Source: Oscillospiraceae bacterium
GTDB lineage: Bacteria; Bacillota; Clostridia; Oscillospirales; Acutalibacteraceae
Direction of reading: 5' to 3'
Length of the DNA: 5,343 nucleotides
Assembly: GCA_019422905.1 (NCBI GenBank)
Contig: JAHZCM010000134.1
Location: forward strand, 1-5,343
Below, piece by piece: positions 1-3,283 of the stretch. The notes beneath the pieces were generated by a model, which was given only the letters and a program-made list of their open reading frames with translations, ran no database searches and was not told the DNA's origin. Position 1 is the first letter of the stretch. Every line of letters starts with the position of its first letter. Made by a program: the position numbers and the translations under genes.

Positions 1-376
1 CCGACTGTATGGGTCCAAGCAAGGAGCGGCCTATGTGCGGGTCGCCTATCCGAGTGTATATGAGGTGCTGGAGGCGATTCACAGTGCCGGAGGGCTTGCG
101 GTTTTGGCGCACCCCAGTGAATACCACAACATGGATTTGCTGCGGGAGCTTTGCAAAAAGAACCTGCTGAACGGCGTGGAGATTCATCATCCCCGCAATA
201 CGGCTGAGGACAAAGCCGTCATGCATGAGCTCGCGAAGCGGTATGGCATCGCGGAAACAGGCGGAACGGATTTTCACGGCTTTTATACAACCCGGAAAAA
301 TCCGGTCGGCGCTTATACAACGGCGCAGACTGAATTTGATAGATTATTTGACACCAGAAAGGAAAATGAAAGATGA
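1..376 (+). CDS. PHP-domain metal-dependent phosphoesterase, C-terminal part (5' end outside window)
   Basis: The reading frame is open from base 2, so this is the last 124 residues of a longer protein. The fragment has the closing motifs of the PHP (polymerase and histidinol phosphatase) fold: an AGGLAVLAHP strand with the His at visible residue 37 (bases 110-112), then NGVEIHHP at 57-64, and GGTDFHG at 87-93, whose Asp90 and His92 are typical metal ligands. The order matches the TrpH/YciV group, whose studied members release phosphate from 3',5'-nucleotides or trim RNA 5' ends; the exact substrate here cannot be read. The GTG at base 35 is not a credible start, because the conserved YV and alanine-glycine strand lie on both sides of it. 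The stop TGA overlaps the next start as ATGA (373-376), suggesting translational coupling with the TSCPD gene. I am confident of the fold, not of the substrate. Confidence 0.88.
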   Translation, partial: RLYGSKQGAAYVRVAYPSVYEVLEAIHSAGGLAVLAHPSEYHNMDLLRELCKKNLLNGVEIHHPRNTAEDKAVMHELAKRYGIAETGGTDFHGFYTTRKNPVGAYTTAQTEFDRLFDTRKENER

Positions 377-627
377 AGTACGATTTCACACCGAGAGGTG
401 TATGCTCAAGAGGTATTCATGTAGAGCTGGACGGCGATATCATCCGCTCCGTTCGGTTTGACGGTGGATGCAGCGGCAATACGCAGGGCGTCGCGGCGCT
501 GGCTGTCGGCATGAACGCGCGGGAGTATATCAAGCGCTGTAAGAACATCAAGTGCGGATTTAAGAGCACCTCCTGCCCGGCGCAGCTCGCGATCGCAATT
601 GAGGAAGCGCTTGCAAAGCAGGGCTGA
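373..627 (+). CDS. Small four-cysteine TSCPD-domain protein (TIGR03905-like)
   Basis: This 84-residue protein is essentially one TSCPD domain. Visible landmarks are the start Y-x-F-x-P-x-GVCS (Cys11), the core FDGGCSGNTQG (Cys33), IKCG (Cys61) and TSCP (Cys68). These four Cys fit the pattern of the stand-alone clostridial family, and an extra Cys56 is present. The name-giving TSCPD reads TSCPA here, with Ala70 for Asp. The same domain occurs at the C-terminus of some B12-dependent ribonucleotide reductases (NrdJ). Metal binding by the four cysteines is plausible but inferred; the stand-alone family has no established function that I know of. The start ATG at 373 sits inside the PHP stop overlap, with AAAGGA at 358-363 as a likely ribosome site 9 bases upstream. 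Length is normal for the family. Confidence 0.87.
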   Translation: MKYDFTPRGVCSRGIHVELDGDIIRSVRFDGGCSGNTQGVAALAVGMNAREYIKRCKNIKCGFKSTSCPAQLAIAIEEALAKQG

Positions 628-643
628 GATGCGGCGCGGAGGA

Positions 644-701
644 TTGCACCCGGAAAGAGTAAGCGCCGTTTTGGAATATCCCGGCGACTCAGCAGGTGTA
701 A
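644..701 (+). other. Potential structured RNA element in the spacer after the TSCPD gene
   Basis: Three nested pairings can be drawn by eye: TTGCACC (644-650) with GGTGTAA (695-701, one G-U pair), GAGT (657-660) with ACTC (687-690), and CGCCG (664-668) with CGGCG (682-686), plus an inner GG/CC pair (673-674 with 680-681). The internal loop is CGGAAA opposite AGCA and there is an AAG bulge. I compared it from memory with glycine, cobalamin, SAM, THF, c-di-GMP, guanidine and ZTP riboswitches and T-boxes, and it fits none. It lies at the 3' end of the PHP-TSCPD transcript, so it may be a 3'-UTR structure, or chance pairing in GC-rich DNA. Confidence 0.3.
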
Positions 702-740
702 AGTGAGCGAGACTCAGTGGCATAAAGCGAGTAATAGGGA

Positions 741-772
741 AGAGGGCGGACAGCCGTTGCTGTCCGCCCTCT
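741..772. terminator. Perfect 14-bp hairpin, probable bidirectional terminator
   Basis: AGAGGGCGGACAGC (741-754) is exactly complementary to GCTGTCCGCCCTCT (759-772) around the four-base loop CGTT. It lies between two converging genes: the TSCPD gene ends 113 bases to the left, and the minus-strand Cys-rich gene ends 14 bases to the right. The stem is GC-rich and strong. The following bases are only moderately T-rich on either strand (GTTATGCTATG on plus, TCCCTATTACT on minus), so it is not a textbook intrinsic terminator, but position and symmetry favour a shared one. Confidence 0.75.
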
Positions 773-786
773 GTTATGCTATGCTG

Positions 787-936
787 TTAGCAGCCGCAAC
801 CGCAGCCACAGTCATTGTTGTTGTTGCAACCGCAGCTGTTGTTGCCGCAGCTATTACCGCAGCCATTGCCGCAGCAAAGGATGATGAGGATGAGGATGAT
901 GATCCAGGAGCAGCCTCCACCAAAACCGTTACACAT
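787..936 (-). CDS. Small Cys/Gly/Asn-rich peptide with one hydrophobic segment (high-cysteine type)
   Basis: This 49-residue product starts MCNGFGGGCS, continues with a hydrophobic run WIIILILIIL (residues 11-20), and ends in a tail of Cys, Gly and Asn that finishes CGCGCGC. It contains 12 Cys, 12 Gly and 9 Asn. The start is set by AAAGGAGG at 946-953, nine bases before the ATG; the frame stays open upstream to base 1038, but that extension has no comparable ribosome site. The hydrophobic run is short for a full membrane span, so it could be a membrane anchor or an assembly core. Similar tiny peptides are frequent in Clostridia, where automated annotation sometimes labels them chorion class high-cysteine proteins; resemblance to small spore-associated peptides such as YjcZ is loose. 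A role in the spore coat, or in metal or redox chemistry, is only a guess. A terminator hairpin follows 14 bases after the stop. Confidence 0.75.
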   Translation of the reverse strand: MCNGFGGGCSWIIILILIILCCGNGCGNSCGNNSCGCNNNNDCGCGCGC

Positions 937-945
937 TGTCTTACG

Positions 946-953
946 CCTCCTTT
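946..953 (-). promoter_or_regulatory. Ribosome binding site of the Cys-rich peptide gene
   Basis: Read on the minus strand this is AAAGGAGG, a near-perfect Shine-Dalgarno sequence 9 bases before the ATG at 936-934. It decides the start over the in-frame upstream codons and is the best evidence that this short Cys-rich frame is really translated. Confidence 0.8.
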
Positions 954-964
954 CGTTTACAGTA

Positions 965-992
965 CATGATATGTAAAAAGGCAATTTGTGTT
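965..992 (-). promoter_or_regulatory. Possible sporulation-type (sigma-K-like) promoter of the Cys-rich peptide gene
   Basis: On the minus strand, AAC (992-990) is followed after 16 bases by CATATCATG (973-965). This resembles the sigma-K pattern, AC then 16-17 bases then CATANNNTA, with one mismatch at the final base. Transcription would begin near 958-960, just before the ribosome site, giving a very short leader. An alternative sigma-A reading (TTGCCT, 17 bases, TGTAAA) is poor and would start inside the Shine-Dalgarno site. The motifs are short and such matches arise by chance in AT-rich DNA. Confidence 0.3.
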
Positions 993-1049
993 CCAAAAAT
1001 AAAAAACATAGAAATTCGTTAAAAATAAAAGAAAACAAGAGAGTTCAGG

Positions 1050-1063
1050 ATGCAAATTCGCAT
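1050..1063. repeat. Imperfect inverted repeat ATGCAAATTCGCAT
   Basis: The two 7-base halves are complementary except at one position pair, giving the symmetric pattern ATGCRAA-TTYGCAT. It lies in the divergent region, 29 bases upstream of the ctsR -35 box and roughly 90 bases upstream of the possible Cys-peptide transcription start. The symmetry suits a dimeric DNA-binding protein, but it matches no operator I recognise and is not a CtsR, HrcA (CIRCE) or LexA site. Confidence 0.3.
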
Positions 1064-1070
1064 AGATCCG

Positions 1071-1089
1071 ATTTTAAGTAAATTTTAAG
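1071..1089 (+). repeat. Direct repeat ATTTTAAG x2, 11-bp period, next to the ctsR -35 box
   Basis: ATTTTAAG occurs at 1071-1078 and again at 1082-1089, an 11-base period, ending three bases before TTGACA. The AT-rich tract could act as an UP element that binds the RNA polymerase alpha subunit. Tandem 11-base repeats next to a -35 box are also a layout used by OmpR/PhoB-type response regulators. Neither reading is shown by the sequence alone. Confidence 0.4.
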
Positions 1090-1092
1090 GGA

Positions 1093-1120
1093 TTGACAAG
1101 CCGAAAAAAGCGATTATAAT
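1093..1120 (+). promoter_or_regulatory. Sigma-A promoter of the ctsR-mcsA-mcsB-clpC operon
   Basis: The -35 box TTGACA (1093-1098) and the -10 box TATAAT (1115-1120) are both exact consensus, separated by 16 bases. Transcription should start near 1126-1128, leaving a leader of about 53 bases before the ctsR start. Such a strong core promoter needs tight repression, which the overlapping CtsR operator supplies. I see no clear sigma-B-type promoter in addition. Confidence 0.93.
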
Positions 1121-1123
1121 TAA

Positions 1124-1140
1124 AGTCAAAGAAAGTCAAA
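1124..1140 (+). promoter_or_regulatory. CtsR operator (heptad direct repeat)
   Basis: AGTCAAA (1124-1130), spacer GAA, AGTCAAA (1134-1140) matches the CtsR consensus RGTCAAANANRGTCAAA at every defined position. It is part of a perfect 10-base tandem repeat (AAAGTCAAAG, 1122-1131 and 1132-1141). The site covers the expected transcription start just after the -10 box, so bound CtsR would block polymerase. This indicates autoregulation of the whole operon and release on heat or protein stress. Confidence 0.95.
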
Positions 1141-1165
1141 GACAAACTCGAGATAAAAGCTGGAC

Positions 1166-1171
1166 GGAGGG
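1166..1171 (+). promoter_or_regulatory. Ribosome binding site selecting the TTG start of ctsR
   Basis: GGAGGG ends 8 bases before TTG at 1180, a normal spacing. The nearby ATG at 1173 is one base from the Shine-Dalgarno site, too close to be used, and opens a frame with no family resemblance. Confidence 0.8.
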
Positions 1172-1179
1172 AATGAAAT

Positions 1180-1632
1180 TTGAGAATCAGCGATCATGTT
1201 GCAAACTATATATTACAGCTTCTGAACGAGGAAAACGGCATTGTGGAAATTCAGAGAAACGAGCTGGCCAACGCATTGGGCTGCGTTCCAAGCCAGATCA
1301 ACTACGTGATTACCTCCCGATTTACGCCGGAGCAGGGGTATATCGTGGAGAGCAGGCGCGGCGGCGGCGGATATATTCGGATTATCCGGCGGCGGATGAC
1401 AAAGTTCGATATGATCATGCACGTTGTCAATGCGATTGGGCAAAGCCTGGACGCCGCTTCGGCGCGGGCTATGCTGCGCAATCTGGTTGAGACAGGCGTA
1501 GCGTCCGAATCCGATGCGCATCTTATGACAGCGGCGCTTTCAGACCAGTCTCTGGCAGCGGCGCCGAAAGAATGCAGGGACCAATTGCGGGCCGCTATGT
1601 TTAAGAACATGCTGCTCGTTTTGAACACATAA
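1180..1632 (+). CDS. ctsR: CtsR, transcriptional repressor of class III stress genes
   Basis: This 150-residue protein is a DNA-binding dimer that represses clp genes and its own operon. The N-terminal winged helix-turn-helix is clear: ISDHVANYI at 3-11, the recognition region CVPSQINYVITSRFT at 35-49, and the wing SRRGGGGYIRI at 58-68. Arg26, Arg47 and Arg60 correspond to Arg28, Arg49 and Arg62 of the Geobacillus protein; the last is a known target of the McsB arginine kinase, and the four-glycine wing is linked to heat sensing. Residues from about 75 on form the C-terminal dimer and ClpC/McsB interaction domain, which is less conserved. The start is TTG, supported by the ribosome site and by alignment with the usual M-x-x-ISD beginning. 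It is the first gene of the operon, 34 bases before mcsA. Length is normal. Confidence 0.97.
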   Translation: MRISDHVANYILQLLNEENGIVEIQRNELANALGCVPSQINYVITSRFTPEQGYIVESRRGGGGYIRIIRRRMTKFDMIMHVVNAIGQSLDAASARAMLRNLVETGVASESDAHLMTAALSDQSLAAAPKECRDQLRAAMFKNMLLVLNT

Positions 1633-1666
1633 AATTCAAATGGTATGGAAAGGCAGGTTATGAAGT

Positions 1667-2194
1667 ATGATGTGTCAGAATTGCGGGAAGAACCCGGCGA
1701 CCACCCACATTAAAACGATTGTAAACGGAAAGCTCACAGAGTATGACCTGTGCGCGGACTGTGCGCGGGAGAAGGGCTATACGAATTTCTTTAAGGAGAT
1801 GAATTTCGATTTCGGCAATCTGCTCGGCGGCTTTATCGGCACGCCGGCAGCGGCAGGAAGAACGACGCGCTGCCCGAAGTGCGGCGCTTCCTTTGCAGAG
1901 ATCACGGAAAGCGGCAAAATCGGCTGTGCAGAGTGCTACAAGGTCTTTCACGACCGCCTCTTACCGACCATCCACCGAATCCACGGCACAGCAAAGCACA
2001 AGGGAAAGATTCCGGGAACAGCGGCGTTGCGCATTGTGAAGCCGGCGGGGAAAATTGCCGTGGTGCAGCCGTCTCCGCTGGATGCAAAGCGCGCGGAGCT
2101 GAAAGCCGCCATTGAAGCGCAGGATTTTGAGCGTGCCGCCGTGCTGCGGGATGAGATCAGAGCTGCGGAAAAGGGGGAACAGAATCATGGATAA
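1667..2194 (+). CDS. mcsA: McsA, zinc-finger activator of the McsB arginine kinase
   Basis: This 175-residue cytoplasmic protein has four CxxC pairs (Cys3/6, 29/32, 69/72, 87/90), expected to form two zinc-binding modules, and a C-terminal UVR motif (about 138-168) containing QDFERAAVLRDEI. In Bacillus, McsA binds and activates McsB and helps control CtsR and ClpC. The first module is the family signature: CQNC, then NPATTH, then LCADCA. Two ATG codons (1667 and 1670) stand in tandem; the first is 9 bases after AGGCAGG (1651-1657) and is preferred. The 3' end overlaps mcsB by 8 bases, which fits coupled synthesis of the two partners. Length is close to that of other McsA proteins and no zinc ligand is missing. 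Confidence 0.95.
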   Translation: MMCQNCGKNPATTHIKTIVNGKLTEYDLCADCAREKGYTNFFKEMNFDFGNLLGGFIGTPAAAGRTTRCPKCGASFAEITESGKIGCAECYKVFHDRLLPTIHRIHGTAKHKGKIPGTAALRIVKPAGKIAVVQPSPLDAKRAELKAAIEAQDFERAAVLRDEIRAAEKGEQNHG

Positions 2195-3227
2195 TCAAAG
2201 CAAAAAGTGGTATGAAAAAGCGGGGGACAACGGCGATGTGGTGATCAGCACGCGTGTCCGCCTTGCACGTAATCTTGCGGAATACCCGTTCCCGAACCGC
2301 ATGACGCCGGATCAGAAGGCTGAGGTGGAGCGCAGGGTACGCGATGCGCTGCTCAATGGAAACAGTGCGATTTCTTCGGATTTCAATTTCCTCGCGATGG
2401 ATGACCTCAGCAGCGAGCAGGCGGTTTCTCTGGTAGAGCGCCATCTCGTCAGCCCGGAATTTATTTCGAATTCCAAAGGGCGCGGAATATTGGTTTCAAA
2501 AGATGAAAGCATATCTATTATGGTGAACGAAGAGGATCACGTGCGCATCCAGATCCTGCATGAAGGCCTGTCGCTCAGCCAGACCGCAGAGACGGCCGAC
2601 CGCATCGATACCCTGCTGAACGAAAGCCTGCGTTTTGCTTTTGATCCGGAGCTCGGCTACCTGACGCAGTGCCCGACGAATCTCGGTACCGGCATGCGCG
2701 CATCTGTGATGATGCATCTGCCGGCCCTGACGGAAAGCGGCGCGATGGGCAGGATCGCCTCGAATCTCTCGAAGCTCGGCCTTGTCATTCGCGGTACGTA
2801 CGGCGAGGGCTCGAATGTCATCGGCGCACTGTACCAGCTTTCGAACCAGATTACACTGGGGCTCAGCGAAAAAGAGGCGATCGAGAATCTTCAGAATATC
2901 ACAAATCAACTGATGCAGGAGGAGCGCAAGGCGCGCAAAGCGCTGGTCAAGAATATCGCCGTGCAGGACAGGGTCGGGCGTTCCGCCGGTATTATCCGCA
3001 GCGCAAAGCTGCTCAGCTGTGAGGAATATATGAAGCTGATTTCCAATGTCCGCTTCGGCGTGGCGGAGGGCTTGCTCACCGGCGTGACTCTGGAACAAAT
3101 CAATGCGCTGACGACTGCCGTGCAGCCGGCAACGCTCACAGCAAGACACGGCAGCAGTCTGCCGGCCGCCCAGCGCGACATTGTACGCGCAGAGGAGGCG
3201 CGGACGGCGCTCGCCGGATTACAATAA
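2187..3227 (+). CDS. mcsB: McsB, protein arginine kinase
   Basis: McsB transfers phosphate from ATP to arginines of CtsR and of damaged proteins, marking them for ClpCP. The 346-residue sequence has the phosphagen-kinase signatures: nucleotide-binding STRVRLARNL (21-30), NEEDHVRIQ with Glu116 (114-122), CPTNLGTGMRAS with Cys162 (162-173) and RGTYGEGS with Glu207 (202-209). With an offset of five these equal Glu121, Cys167 and Glu212 of the Geobacillus enzyme, so the active site looks complete. RDIVRA (330-335) is the C-terminal RDxxRA phospho-arginine sensing motif. The ATG at 2187 follows AAGGGGG (2171-2177) by 9 bases and overlaps the mcsA end; the frame is open 25 codons further up to 2112, but that lies inside mcsA and has no family similarity. 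The protein is slightly shorter than the roughly 360 residues of Bacillus McsB. Confidence 0.97.
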   Translation: MDNQSKKWYEKAGDNGDVVISTRVRLARNLAEYPFPNRMTPDQKAEVERRVRDALLNGNSAISSDFNFLAMDDLSSEQAVSLVERHLVSPEFISNSKGRGILVSKDESISIMVNEEDHVRIQILHEGLSLSQTAETADRIDTLLNESLRFAFDPELGYLTQCPTNLGTGMRASVMMHLPALTESGAMGRIASNLSKLGLVIRGTYGEGSNVIGALYQLSNQITLGLSEKEAIENLQNITNQLMQEERKARKALVKNIAVQDRVGRSAGIIRSAKLLSCEEYMKLISNVRFGVAEGLLTGVTLEQINALTTAVQPATLTARHGSSLPAAQRDIVRAEEARTALAGLQ

Positions 3228-3283
3228 ATTGCGGAGCCGATACCCGAAATGGGCGGACTTCGCCTGAAAGGAAGGTTTCACTT

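Noticed and set aside
35..376. GTG at 35 as the start of the PHP protein
   Set aside because: The frame is open to base 2 and family-like residues lie upstream of the GTG, so it is an internal codon of a truncated gene.
406..723. Minus-strand frame of 105 codons opposite the TSCPD gene
   Set aside because: It lies antisense to a recognisable family protein and crosses the spacer without a ribosome site or family similarity.
628..740. Riboswitch or T-box in the spacer after the TSCPD gene
   Set aside because: No known aptamer core was recognised, and the downstream gene on that strand is more than 400 bases away past a terminator, so it would have nothing to control.
787..880. Trinucleotide-like repeat or CRISPR-like array seen as GTTGTTGTTGC and GCCGCAG runs
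   Set aside because: The repetition comes from Asn and Cys-Gly codons of the small peptide; there are no regular spacers.
703..969. Plus-strand frame rich in Ala and Val over the Cys-rich gene
   Set aside because: Its low-complexity composition is the antisense reflection of Cys/Gly/Asn codons; it has no ribosome site and runs through the terminator hairpin.
787..1038. Long 83-residue version of the Cys-rich peptide
   Set aside because: The extra 34 residues come from AT-rich promoter DNA, and the good Shine-Dalgarno site is placed for the internal ATG at 936.
1173..1490. ATG at 1173 as the start of the first operon gene
   Set aside because: It is one base from the Shine-Dalgarno site, is in another frame, and gives a sequence unlike CtsR.
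2112..2186. 25-residue N-terminal extension of McsB
   Set aside because: It overlaps the conserved McsA UVR motif, has no fitting ribosome site, and McsB proteins begin near the 2187 ATG.
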